A stretch of DNA of 64,000 nucleotides from Limnanthes douglasii subsp. nivea (taxonomy: Eukaryota; Streptophyta; Magnoliopsida; Brassicales; Limnanthaceae), in contig JAUPFV010000001.1 in assembly GCA_036936605.1 (NCBI GenBank), forward strand, positions 248,370,925-248,434,924, written 5' to 3'. The notes below the pieces were generated by a model, which did not search any database, was not told where the DNA came from, and saw nothing but the letters and a program-made list of their open reading frames with translations. Of this stretch, positions 12,941-24,140 are shown piece by piece. The stretch's first letter is position 1. The number at the start of each line of letters is the position of its first letter. The position numbers were made by a program, and so were the translations under genes.

Positions 12941-13049
12941 GAAAGGACAAAAATAGAATTGAAATCGAAAAACTATCTGTGTAATGTTTTCCAAATTGAC
13001 CTTGGTGACATGTGGCTGCATCTGAACATAGACCACACATCAGAGACTA

Positions 13050-13456
13050 ATTTTATAGATTTTTCCAAGTCCATGGTCCTACATACAAAATTTAAATTCG
13101 ATTGACTAAATGAAAGAAATTAAGATAATTAAGAGACTATTCAACGATTTAAGATTTATGATATATTACATAAATTTTGGTTATTTAATACAATTAGGGT
13201 TACTAATTATATTTAAAATATAAAGGAGACTAAGGTAAATATATTCTTTCAATCTAAATCTACCAGGTTAGCCACCGCTTTGTTATATTGGAAGATCCAT
13301 AAACATTGTCTATATAAAGGAGTAATCAATAACTAACAATGGATTGCAGGCGAAACCGTAATTTCTATATCATGTCTCTATTAGTTAATGACGAGATCTT
13401 AAGGGTTTATTATCATGTGTATGATAAACTATAATGGACGATATTTAGTTTTATCA
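13050..13456 (+). repeat. 5' LTR of copia element I (left edge truncated or blurred)
   Basis: Matches the LTRs of element A over blocks such as aatacaatta.ggtt.ctaattatattt and gactaag..taa.tattc, and ends TTATCA just before the primer site. The left edge cannot be fixed. Confidence 0.7.
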
Positions 13457-13458
13457 CT

Positions 13459-13470
13459 TGGTATCAGAGC
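13459..13470 (+). promoter_or_regulatory. Primer-binding site (initiator Met tRNA)
   Basis: TGGTATCAGAGC, complementary to the 3' end of plant initiator methionine tRNA, two bases after the LTR end. It primes minus-strand DNA synthesis and marks this as a copia-type element. Confidence 0.93.
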
Positions 13471-14794
13471 AAAAAACCTTCCCGTGATTCATAGGATAAA
13501 CATTATATATATATATATATATATTATTGTATCAAAAGTATGTTTTTTATATATAAGATCCATACTATTAAGATTATTTTATAATTGACTTGGTGGGATA
13601 TGGATCTAGGATCTATATTAGAAAAAAATGATTAGATTGATTTGTTCGTAAAAAAAACTCGATTAAGTGTTTACGTTTTATGAATATATATATATATATA
13701 TATATGGTCGGATTTGAGGGTTTTATATTAAATAAGGATTTGTTTGGTTGTTCGAAATTCTTTTATCGACAGAATAACCCGATGTTATTTTCGGTTGAAC
13801 GTTGTTCAACAACGTTCATCGTGACAAGCTAGTTGCTGCCACTGTGGATGAACGTCACAAATTACGAACGAAAAAGTAACCAATTGATCTCATGATGATA
13901 ACAACATGTCGCTGCTGGCTAGGCGGTCTGCCCAGCGACAACAACAATTGTTTACTGGTTGAGGTGATCTACCCAATGACAATAGATGCTATTTACTGGA
14001 TGGGATGGATTGGCCGAACGACAACGACACTAGGCTCGAAAAATAATAACTTTTTTAAAAAATAATTTAATATATTTGTTAAAATTTATTTTACATGATA
14101 AGTGGTTGGACATGTTATATTTTGTATGCATTTGTGGGATAACTTTTTATATAGCTGAATGATTAGATGGATATGCCTAACTAAGGTTTCAAATTTTGGT
14201 AGGTGAATTATGGAATCGTTTACTCAATAATTTGTAAGGTTAACTTGATGTTTAAGGGATTAATTTAATTTAAAATATTGTTGGCCCTCCGGAAGGTTAA
14301 TATTTGGTTTTAAGTAAGTCATGAACTGGAGAAACTCTACTGAAAATTGATCATTGAGTGTTTTTTAATTAAATTATGTGAAATTAGTCTTCCAAAAGGT
14401 TTCACCAGTAATTAGGAAAATTATATTAATCATTGAGTTTACTTTAGCCAAGGTGGGTAAAATTAACCATTTAGAGGGATTTAGATGTACTTAGAACTAA
14501 TAAATTTATTTTAATTTAAGTAGGTGAAAGCAGTCCGTTGAAGGGTTTCACCGGTACTTAAGATAATAAAAATAATGATTAATGATAATTTTCTCGAACT
14601 CTTAAATATGTGGTAGTATGTTTTGTTTTATGATATCATATTAATTGTATGCTATGTTCTACGTGTATACACCTTGTTCAAATATGTTATATTGTTATAT
14701 GTCAAACTTACTTATGTGTTACGTGCTATATATATATATATGTATGTTCCAGTTAATGTTATGGGTTGTAATCTGATGGGGAGAAAGCTTCAGT

Positions 14795-15345
14795 GATGGA
14801 TGGCTCAGGTGTTAATCAATGGATAGAAGAAATTAATCTATTTTTGAGATATAATGATTATGGTCTCACTAATAACACTTAAACGATATGCTCTTACGTA
14901 TGAAAGTTCACGTAAGGATACAAATAAGTATGGAAACGAGGAACAATCTGATCGATTGTGATTGACATACATGCTCTAAGTGATACCAGATGTGCATCGT
15001 GAGGTTGTCCCAAATGATATTACAGTACCTTGGACTTTTCAACCGAAGTTTAAAAATCGTTTACCAAAAATGACAAGGTAAAGATGCAATGTCTCTTGAA
15101 TGAGATCTCTACCCGGAAATATTATGAGGATGTCTATTATTGCAACCAAGTTAAAGGAAATCAAGGTAGACTTACCTAAAGAATGTGTGGTAATGTTCAT
15201 TCTCAAATATCTCATGGACAAATTTAAGCATTTTTAGTCTATCTATACCTGCATGCGGAACACTAGACAATCAATTAATTGATTGCAGAAGCTGCACAAT
15301 GGGAGGAAGAAGCTTAAAATGAAGGTGTGAAGTGAACATGGTAGT
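14795..15345 (+). pseudogene. Copia gag remnant of element I
   Basis: Reads GSGVNQWIEEINL.LRYNDYGL at its start, the counterpart of gag in element A at 2066. Later blocks also match A (for example the aatgtgtggt..tgttcattctcaa region near 15,182). It ends without reaching a zinc knuckle. Confidence 0.65.
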
Positions 15346-15350
15346 CTTCA

Positions 15351-16220
15351 AAAGAGGAGGTTCCAAAGTGGGTTGTGCGTTTGGGGCATTATGTACATAT
15401 AGTTATAGTATGGATTCGTGTTTCATACACTATCAATGATTTGCATTTTGAATTGATAAGCATTGATAGAAAATAAATTACTCATGATATGAGGTAAACA
15501 AGCATTGGGAGACAATACACAATTTGTTATTTGTGTTAACATGAATAACAACATTTGTGATTTGTGATTTGTGTATTGTAAAGAATTCACGAGACTAGGT
15601 TTACTTAAGGTAACGATACACATTCACGATCCAAGATATACGAAACACTAAAATTAAAAACTCTTATCCACCACCTCGTTTCTTAAAAACCGTTTTTATA
15701 AATGAACATGAAATAAATATAATTTACTAAGGGTTTAAGATTTTTATCCACCACCTCATCAACTTGTGTTTATATTTTGTTCAACATAAGATAATGGCTT
15801 TTTTAAAAAAGGTTCAAGATTTTGCATATTCCAATAATTTGCGTTAACAATTAATGTATACAAAGTCAACCACGTTTAATATATTGAAAAATATTTATAT
15901 TTCATAATAAACATTCATGAGCACTATTTATGGTTCACGTTTATTATAAAAATGCATCCGTGATATGCATTAATTACTACACAATAGTTATAAATTAAAA
16001 TTAAATTAGAATATGTAGTCCTCTATAAGAACAACCTGTTATATGTTATATAGGATTCACGATTTCTTAACAAAGCATACATGATTTATTTAATAAAGCA
16101 TTCATGACTATTTGTGTCATGTACATGTTCTCACTAATTATTACAAATTATTCGTGAAATATAAATACATTATAGTTTGGGACCCGCGCTATAGACTGCA
16201 CGTTGTTCGTGAATATTTTA
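15351..16220. other. AT-rich DNA, nothing recognised
   Basis: The phrase ttatccaccacctc occurs at about 15,663 and again at 15,737, and short phrases around attcacg recur. No coding signal supported. Confidence 0.35.
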
Positions 16221-16366
16221 AAAAACCTTTGTGTTATCCGTTTGAGTTGTTTTCTTCAACTAGTTAATGTATGTGTTTCTAGTCTCATATTTAAAAAAAA
16301 ATTGTGTTATGCGTTTGAGTTGTTTTCTTCAACTAGCCAGTGTATGTGGTTCTAGTCCCATAAAAT
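16221..16366. repeat. Tandem duplication, 73-bp period
   Basis: Copies begin gtgttatccgtttgagttg at 16,231 and gtgttatgcgtttgagttg at 16,304 and continue together through ttttcttcaactag and ttctagt. Non-coding. Confidence 0.85.
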
Positions 16367-17035
16367 TTTGCAAATCTTTAAACATTGTACACCAAACAAA
16401 TATAAAAAATTTAAGACTGAATAACAATAAATAAATCAAATAAAACATTGAAGATGTCTTAGACATATGAAAAACAATTGTTTGTCTGTGTTTTCAGACC
16501 AAATACAAGTATGGAAAATCTCATACCGAAAATCAACTATGAATAAAACCAAATAGAAAAACCAGAAGTAGAAATAACAACGAAAAATAAAAAAATTACA
16601 TAAGTATTATCCATAATATCGGGATAAGTACAATAATATATCATCAACAATAGTGAATGATAGAAATCCGAGACTAAAACTGTAACACTAACAAGATTGA
16701 ATCAAGAACAAATCACGAATTCGTAATTGTGAAAATAATAAAACTGAATCACGGAATCAGAACTATAATAGTAACTCATTTTAAAGTTTTAGGATAATGA
16801 ATCACGAAAAACATAAACTTACATGAGAAGGGTTGGTTCATTCATCATCATATCACAAGATGACGGGTTTTCAATCTACCATATATGAGTTTAGAGAATA
16901 AAAAAATTAATAATTTTATGGATTTTCATAAATAATTAAGAAATAAAATTGCAAATACTAAATAAAAATTATTTATTAATAATAATTGATGAAACCAATG
17001 ATATTAAATAATTTTATATTTAAATATTAAACTGA

Positions 17036-18162
17036 TGTACCCCATAAAGTCCAAACACACACTTTTTTATTATTTTTATTTTATTTAAATATCTTATATT
17101 ATTCAAATCAAATCCAAATGTATTAAGATTTGACTTGATTTTATTTTAAAATATTTATTTTATTTCCTTATATTTTAATTTAGGGTTTTGAGAAGCTCTT
17201 ATATAAAGCCTCATATGTCTTAAGTTATTTTAAATTTTTGGAATAATATATTTTTATCTCTGAAAATTTCAGTCTTTGTTAACCTTAGATTATGGTTTAA
17301 TCATGTTACCTTGAAATCTATAGTTGCTTCTTCTTCCATTTATGTCGCGTCAACAGTTTGGCATCAGAGCCTCAATACTACTACGGGGTAAGCATGTTTC
17401 TGAATCCTGATTTCATTTGATTCAGGGTCTAAAGAAGAGAACAACATCTACGGTCATGAAGATCTCGGAGATAATGTGGTATGCGGGGACACACCAGACG
17501 TTTCGATCGACGGTCTTATTGACCGGTTACAGAAGGAGTTTAAATTGGTTACCAATCGTCAGATCAAGGTAAAAGTTGTTTATTGGGATGATGTCTCGGA
17601 CTATGAAGAGGTTTTCAAACCCATTTTTTCATCAACTGGACATGAGGATGTTGTCTTCAGGCTATGAAATAGTTTTCGAAACCAATTTTTTTTTCATTAG
17701 CTGGATGACTTCAATGTCTTCAATGTGACTTCGAATAAGGAACACTCGAGAATAATTTATCTTATTCTGATAAGGTCAAAAATTATAATTCCCAATGTAA
17801 CAATTGAAAAAAATAAAATAAAATAATTTTGGTTGTTGATGGTGTTGACGAGCGGAGGATGATGTAGCCCAGAAAGTCCAAACACAAAACTTTTTATTTT
17901 ATTTTATTCTATTTTATTCAAATATCTTATATTATTCAAATCAAATCCAATTATATTAAGATTTTATTTTATTTTATTTTATAATATTTATTTTATTTCC
18001 TTGTATTCTAATTTAAAGTTTTTAGAATCTCTTATATAAAGCCTTATATAAAGCCTCATATGTCTTAAGTTATTTTAAGTTTTTGGAATAATATATTTTT
18101 ATATCTGAAAATTTCATTCTTTGTTAACCTTAGATTAGGGTTTTATCATATTACCCTTGAAT
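17036..18162 (+). mobile_element. Small two-LTR element J (TRIM-like or deleted copia)
   Basis: LTR 17,036-17,355 begins TGTACCCCATAAAGTCC and ends CAACA; the second LTR, 17,863 to about 18,162, begins TGTAGCCCAGAAAGTCC and loses similarity before its end. Only about 500 bases lie between them, holding a primer site at 17,359-17,370, a 63-codon open frame (17,476-17,667) without recognised domains, and a purine-rich agcggagga just before the second LTR. The size and lack of coding domains fit a terminal-repeat retrotransposon in miniature, or a full copia element reduced by a large internal deletion. Confidence 0.8.
17359..17370 (+). promoter_or_regulatory. Primer-binding site of element J
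   Basis: TGGCATCAGAGC, one base from the usual initiator-Met tRNA complement, three bases after the first LTR. Confidence 0.85.
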
Positions 18163-18392
18163 TAGAATTTCATCTATCCAGTATTTATAATAGTAACTCA
18201 TTTTAGAGTTTTAAGATAATGAATTACGGAAAAATATAAACTTACATGAAAAAGATTGGTCCATTCATCATCGTATCACAAGATTACGAGTTTTCAATCA
18301 ACCATATATGAGTTTAGATAATAAAAAATCAATAATTTTATAGATTTTCATATATAATTGAGAAATACAATGGCAAATACTAAATAAAAACT

Positions 18393-19175
18393 ATGTTTTG
18401 AAATAAAATATGAAAACTAGTTGTTGCATGTTTGTTTTATTTTATATTCATTCATAAACCAGTTAAAAACCATCATGGACGAGATAGATAAAAAAAAAGC
18501 AATAATTATAGAAAATAGTATACATAAATAGTTAACTATTTTTAAATATAAACAAAGACAGTATATAGGACAATCTATGGTTTGAGATTTAGTTGCTGTT
18601 AAAATAATGATGTTTATGAATGAAACAAACATACAACATGCAATGGTCAATCCAATGGTGTGAATCTGCTTTCCAGTTTGGGTCTCAGTGTACAGATTGG
18701 CTTGACCATATCTCTAGCTGTCTATCTTCATTCAGAAGTTTTGTCCTTACGTTACAGGAATCATTATGTGTTTTAACTTTCACGTTCATTTAGATTTAAC
18801 GTTACCACTATGGTGCGGAGAAACAACAATTAAGTATAATATTTTTGTTAATTTTACAAGTTAATTTATATATTAAATAAAATTAAAAATACTTCACAAT
18901 TTGAAAAATCAAAATTGTTATTCCACATTAGTTGAAAGATTTAATTGGTTTAATATCATTCACTCTCAAATTACGTTACATTGATACTTATTAACAATAA
19001 TTTTTTTTCATTCATAGCTGTTTTAAAAATTATATTATTTACATAAATTTTTAATAAAAAAATAGTCATTTTAATAATTATTTTAAAATAATTTTTGTAC
19101 ACGGAAATAAGATGCTGCAATAGTTTTCTAAATTTTAGTTGTTTTTTTTAATATATGCTATACATGTATATGTCA
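18393..19175. other. AT-rich spacer
   Basis: No gene or repeat supported. About 18,640-18,800 is slightly less AT-rich but gives no coherent frame. Confidence 0.4.
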
Positions 19176-19293
19176 GGTTGCGTTACTCGTGTTTTTTTTC
19201 CGGAGGAAACTCGCAGCCGCTACTGAACGAGTGCGATTGCGTTGATCGTGTTTTTTTTCCGGAGGGAACTCGCAGCCGCTACTCAACGAGTGC
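19176..19293. repeat. Two 59-bp direct repeats in the SINE tail
   Basis: cgtgttttttttccggagg occurs at 19,188 and 19,247, and the following actcgcagccgctact.aacgagtgc is shared. The open frames crossing this region on both strands are repeat artefacts. Confidence 0.92.
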
Positions 19294-19460
19294 ACATAGG
19301 GTAAACTCTCAGTCTGACGTAATAGCCTGCAAACCAACGCCAGAAGGTAAACCACACAAGGTGACAGACTCAAACCAAGAAAGCTTTTGTAGAAGCTGAA
19401 CTCATGACCTTTTTGCTCACAAGCATGCCTTACTCTACCAATTCGGCTACCCTTTCGAGG
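19176..19460 (-). mobile_element. tRNA-derived SINE copy with extended 3' part
   Basis: Read on the minus strand, the element starts near 19,455 with a tRNA-like head: an A box (tagccgaattgg) at 19,438-19,449 and a degraded B box region at 19,392-19,409. The body contains gtcaccttgtgtggtttacc, shared with the SINE at 44.6 kb. Beyond the point where that copy ends (gtcagactgag), this one continues into a GC-richer tail with two 59-base direct repeats, each carrying ccggagg.aactcgcagccgc. No clear target duplication is visible. Confidence 0.75.
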
Positions 19461-19849
19461 CTATGCGATATAGTTTGGTCACAAACGTTGATCGTATCAA
19501 TTGACTATATGGTATTTTTTGGACATTTTCTCTTACATACACAATATTTTTGGTTTATGATAAGCAACATCTCATCTCAAATTATTATTGCGCAACTTTT
19601 CTATTTATTATAGAATAATCTCCATTGAACTTTTAGTGGATAGTGTCATGCCAGAGATATTTGATATATCGTCAACTTGGCATAATTTTAGTGGTTAATA
19701 TTCTCCCAATGTATTAAAACCATTATATAAGGTTTCCCATCACGTAGGAGACAAATTCTATTACAACATTTAGCGGTTCATTATCGCTCATAGTCATATG
19801 AAGATCAATCCATGCACCAAATTCATGTAATTTTGATCTCCATTAGTGA

Positions 19850-20720
19850 GGAGGGTTGTCACCAATAGTGAACCAATAAGTGGTTTTTTAGAGACTTGAT
19901 GATCTTATTGTTTTTCTTTATATTTTATATATCTTCGGCTCAAGGATTATAATAAATTGAATTAGCCATAAGTATGTTGGTAATATCAACCATCCCAGAT
20001 TCATGTTCTTCATATTTTGTGAGATTATTCTTTAGCAAATACAAAGTCTCCTGATGATCTAATTTTGTAAAGATATTCTTCAATTGTCATGGATTCTCCA
20101 GGAAATTGAGTTTATTTCCAATACGAGAATCATTAATCTATACTTGGAAGAGATCTTTAGTGTTTTATTGTTTGTTGGTTATGGTTGTGGTATAAGTTTT
20201 AGTTTTGGAATAGGGCTTAGTACATCATGGGTCATTTTAAAATAATATGAGTAGTCGAGTAGTTGATGAAATAGAAAAAGTTTTGCTTCCCTTAGAGGGT
20301 GCATTAGATTTTTATTGGTAAGAAATGAAGCGGGCGAAATCATCATGTCAGATTCAATCATAACAATTTTGGCTAGTAATTTTTTTATTTGTGCTTCATT
20401 TTGATCAAATTATTGTCTCATTTTTCTACGTATTATCATGTTCCTTAGTTCCTTATCTAATTGGGCTTTATGCAAGCGCAACATCTGGTAGGCTATAGAA
20501 TCTGGTTGTTTGATTCTTTGAGACTCACTTCCGTTGACTTTATATTGTAAAAGACCTTCTCAAATTTATTTTCGATCCTGTGGAGAACCATGTTCTGGGA
20601 AATGACATCATTAGTGCATCAATTTCGAAAGACTTCTTGTCGGCTAAGTTCTTCTATTTTTCCGATAAAGATTATGAACGAGGGTTAGACATATATTTTA
20701 GATACGAACTTTGTTTGTGC
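19850..20720 (-). pseudogene. Decayed coding region, unrecognised
   Basis: The minus strand gives protein-like blocks in order but in different frames: HRIENKFEKVFYNIKSTE near 20,560, AYQMLRLHKAQLDKELRN near 20,460, the open stretch 20,361-20,179 (ESDMMISPASFLTNK), then LDHQETLYLLKNNLTKYEEH near 20,040. The helical, Lys/Glu-rich character and block order look like one once-continuous protein with a coiled coil. I do not recognise the family. A retroelement structural protein is possible; no catalytic motif is visible. Confidence 0.4.
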
Positions 20721-21535
20721 ATTCATATGGAATTCTATATTTAAAAAATCCTCCAAGTATGATAATGATCCATGGAAAAATATAGTACATAATAAAATGG
20801 GAGGATATTTTATTAGGTTATCTTTTTTTTAATTCTACGCCTTATTTGGAAGGGAATGATGAAGGTATTTTTTCTTTTGCCTTCGTCTGAGGAGTCGTCT
20901 TCAAACCAACATGTGCGTCTTTCATCGCATATAAAATAGTTATTTATTTTATCAGTATATGTATGAGAGCCATCTGTATGGAATCACGCAATCTGTATAC
21001 CATTATGTCTTATCTATAGTTTATAGATTATCTTGATTGTTCCAATTTATTTCACGAAGATAGTGGGATCCGACGGTCTAAATAAATGTGTTTATGTCTG
21101 AGATATTTTGCAATTTATGATCCAATCTAAAAACATGGTCTTGTATGAGATAAAAAAAAAATATGGTGATGTAGAGTGGTTGGCATGGACGATCATTTTT
21201 GCTTCACTCTTGTGATGTGTACTTGAACCCTCACAAATGTGATTTTACTACGGTAGATAGACTAGATTTATCAATGTAGGTTTCATGTTTTTTCATGATA
21301 GTGAAAGATTTTTCTTCATGCAACGTGATTTTAAGAAGACCATGGGTTAACCACGTACATGATGTAGTTTCTAGAGTTCATTAGTGCTTTATGTATATTG
21401 TGAATATAAAAATAAGAGTAATCAGATGGAACCAAAGAAACTCAAATGAGTGTTACGTTTATTCATTAACCCTAATAAGCTAAAAACCAGAAGGCCTATC
21501 TGGTCTTTGATGATATGATGACCCCATGTAAGGTC
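20721..21535. other. No feature supported
   Basis: AT-rich; it may hold degraded upstream parts of element H, but I cannot show a gag or protease motif here. Confidence 0.3.
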
Positions 21536-21539
21536 TCTT

Positions 21540-22640
21540 ACTTAATTGAACCAGAGGACGAGGTGGAAATTTTTAAGATAGAAAGAAACAAAGTCTTACA
21601 ACTCAAGTGAGACATACCTACCAACCTTATGTACAAATTATTATATTTTTTGCAAAGTAACTTAGACATATTTGTTTGGATTGTCCATGATAAACGAGTT
21701 TATAAAGGATCTGTGCAGATTTTACTATTTTAAATGAAGCTTTTCATAAAGATTGTTTCTCTCTTCCAAGAATTTATAATAGATGCAACTTTATGAAATA
21801 AAATGCTATCACTCATTAATGCTTATTGAGGTTATAACGATATTCCAAAGTACAAAGATGATCAAAAGTACGATACTTTTATCACCAACAAAGGACTTCA
21901 CTATTACAAATTTATGCCTTTTGGGCTGAAGAAATTTGTGGAAACATATCACAGATTTATTAACAAAATCTTTACAGCATAATTTGACAGAAGCCTTTAA
22001 GTCTATATTGATGATATATTGGTTACTAACATTGAAGATGAAGACTGTTTGGTTACCTAGGAAAAATATTTGAAAGCTTCATAAAAATAATTTAAAACAT
22101 AATCCAGAGAAGTGTACCTTAAATGTAAGGTCTATTATATTTTTGGGCTACATGGTCACTGGGAAGGGCATAAAAGAGACTTTACTTAACTCTAAAACCT
22201 AGTTGTAAATGATCTATTCACAAACATAAAAAAGCTCATATATTAGTAGGAATATTTCATGCATTGAATATATATTTATCTCAAGATATTCAGATAAGTG
22301 TTAATTATTTTTCCAATTCTAAAATGAGCATGAAAGTTTAACTAGACTTCATCTTGTGATGAAAGTTTTAATAACATCAAGAAGTTTATGACTTATACAC
22401 ATATATTAATAAGACAAATTCGGATGAGGCTTTATTCTTGTACTCTAAAGTTTTGGATTTTTATGTTATCACGATATTAATAGAAGAATATGGAAAGGAA
22501 TCTAAGATCATATGTTATGTAATCGATTCTATCTTGGAGACAGAAAATTGTTACCTAACAATCATAAAAGCTTATTTTATCTTTGGTATTCGCAACTAGG
22601 AAGATAAGTCCTTGCTTTAAGCTCATACAATCATGGACCT
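21540..22640 (+). pseudogene. Gypsy-type pol remnant H (RT and RNase H)
   Basis: A heavily mutated Ty3/gypsy pol of the same broad type as elements B, C and D. Blocks in order: a pre-RT stretch (LLYFLQSNLDIFVW, about 21,640), the RT palm (KYDTFIT..LHYYKFMPFGLK near 21,900, then VYIDDILV near 22,010, with the aspartates kept), the KCTLNVRSIIFLGY-like connection near 22,120, and an RNase H patch (EALFLYSKVLDFYVITILIE near 22,430, LETENCYLTIIKAYF near 22,550). A deletion lies between the first and second blocks. No LTR or integrase is seen. Confidence 0.82.
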
Positions 22641-23099
22641 GTATCAACAACACACCTCGTAACCGTTGGTCTAGAAGATGTCATGGCCGAAGCATTGACC
22701 GATGCCTCTTGGCTGATAGCTCGGTCAATTACAAAGTTATAAAGACTCCATGAAGTTATATTTTATTATTCAAAAATATTAGTATATTAATATATTTATC
22801 CGTTATAGTCTTACATAATTAAGTACCTAATCAATACAATATAATAAATTTATGAAATAAAATAATGAACAAACATCTGGTTATCATGTCACTTTCTATC
22901 TTTTTTTTTACTATTTATACAATATACTTATATTATTTATTCGCCTCTAGAATCTCCAAGTCCATCCACATCTTCTACAATTTCATTATATTTTATACTC
23001 ACCAAATTGGACACTCCACTAGGGACCGATTGGTGCCTTAGATTTTTTCTTAAAACCAAATATACAAAAAACAAAATCCAATAAAATATCCTCTAAAAG

Positions 23100-23137
<38 letters not shown>

Positions 23138-23640
23138 GGAGAATTAGTAGATTACAAATTAGAATCATTAGATGAAAGATCTACATCAATAAATGGAATA
23201 TTCGGATCCATAGAGGTTGTTATCCAATATGATGAATCATATCAATCGTAATTGATTTTTTTTGTTTGCTTATTTATATCTATTGTGTTTGTAATTTCAG
23301 GACGTCTCGCCACATGAACCAAAAACATGACAATAATACATACGAGGTATGAATATGAGCATCCATAACCTCTTCTCTTGAGAAACTCTATAGATCCATC
23401 ACACACAATTACCTCAATTTTTTTGATTGTTCTTTTGGAGCGGGTAAGGAGGAAGATAGTATGGATATCGCTCAACAAGATCTAGACGAAGCTGATAAAC
23501 ACTTCTGATTTAGATTCCAATGGTCTTTATATTCACACTCCCACTATACTCGAGCCAAACGATCAAAAAATGGTCAAAACGATTATGGTGTTTATAGATG
23601 AAACATAACTGAAATAGAAAAAAATTCAATGTTTTCTATT
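22641..23640. other. Spacer with an (AT)n microsatellite
   Basis: An (AT)n run occupies 23,103-23,133. A minus-strand open frame at 23,242-23,478 has no recognisable feature; it might be linked to the next entry but I cannot show it. Confidence 0.4.
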
Positions 23641-23647
23641 ATAGTTG

Positions 23648-24140
23648 TCAAACGTGCAACACCATAGCGGTTGCCAAAACTGAATGAGAAATGATGCCAA
23701 GGCTTTCAACTGCAGTAGCTGTACGTTTGAAGCCATACCAATTGTTGTGGCTCAATGATAAATAAAGTTGCAATTGTCTTTTGCAAAATTTGAAGGAAGG
23801 AGCATATCCATGTTGGCAAAACCTTATAAACTGATCAATAGTAGTAGTTGGTGTTATGATAGCAGCATACCTAAATAGAGTGGAGAAGTCACTTAAAAAA
23901 GTATATGAAGAATAGAACTCATTAGTGAACTCAATATAATCACTTGAACAATAAAGAAGGTGAAACCTTATGTTTGAAAAAGAAGCCATTATCAAGCTGC
24001 ATCATGAGTTCTACTATTCTGTATTTTATTTTTGCAGGCAAAAGCCCATACAAATGGAAAAAGAAAGATTATTTTTTATTTTTAAACCTGTTGTCTGCAT
24101 CCACCATCAAGTGTTTTGATCGAGGTGCAAATAATGTCCA
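23648..24140 (-). pseudogene. Unrecognised, possibly spliced gene fragment
   Basis: The longest open stretch here (23,995-23,648, 115 codons) has a balanced, globular amino-acid composition unusual for this AT-rich DNA (for example TTIDQFIRFCQHGYAPSFKF, then SLSHNNWYGFKRTATA). Upstream on the same strand, short open pieces near 24,080-24,130 (ICTSIKTLDGGCRQQ, followed by a GT) and near 23,980-24,020 (VELMMQLDNGFFFKHK, preceded by ATACAG) look like exons. I do not recognise the protein. A plant gene fragment is the simplest reading; chance cannot be excluded. Confidence 0.35.

Larger units (their letters stand above)
13050..15350 (+). mobile_element. Copia-type element I, 5' half only
   Basis: 5' LTR, primer site, long leader and gag of a copia element of the same family as A. 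The leader and gag align with 826-2640 in patches, including the ggtgaaa/tttcacc hairpins. Nothing of integrase, reverse transcriptase or a 3' LTR follows; the element is truncated near 15,350. Confidence 0.8.
16765..18392. repeat. Direct copies flanking element J
   Basis: Sequence 16,765-16,970 (starting tataatagtaactcatttta) recurs at about 18,186-18,392 in the same orientation with moderate divergence. The two copies lie just outside the LTRs of the small element J. This is far too long for a target-site duplication, so the block has been duplicated or recombined as a larger unit. Confidence 0.8.

Noticed and set aside
19139..19399. 86-codon plus-strand frame
   Set aside because: Crosses the SINE tail repeats and body in antisense; no coding motif.
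19850..22640. Endogenous plant pararetrovirus
   Set aside because: The helical protein blocks near a reverse transcriptase suggested it, but the RT palm and RNase H at 21.9-22.6 kb match the gypsy elements of this window, the strands are opposite and no movement or coat protein motif is visible.
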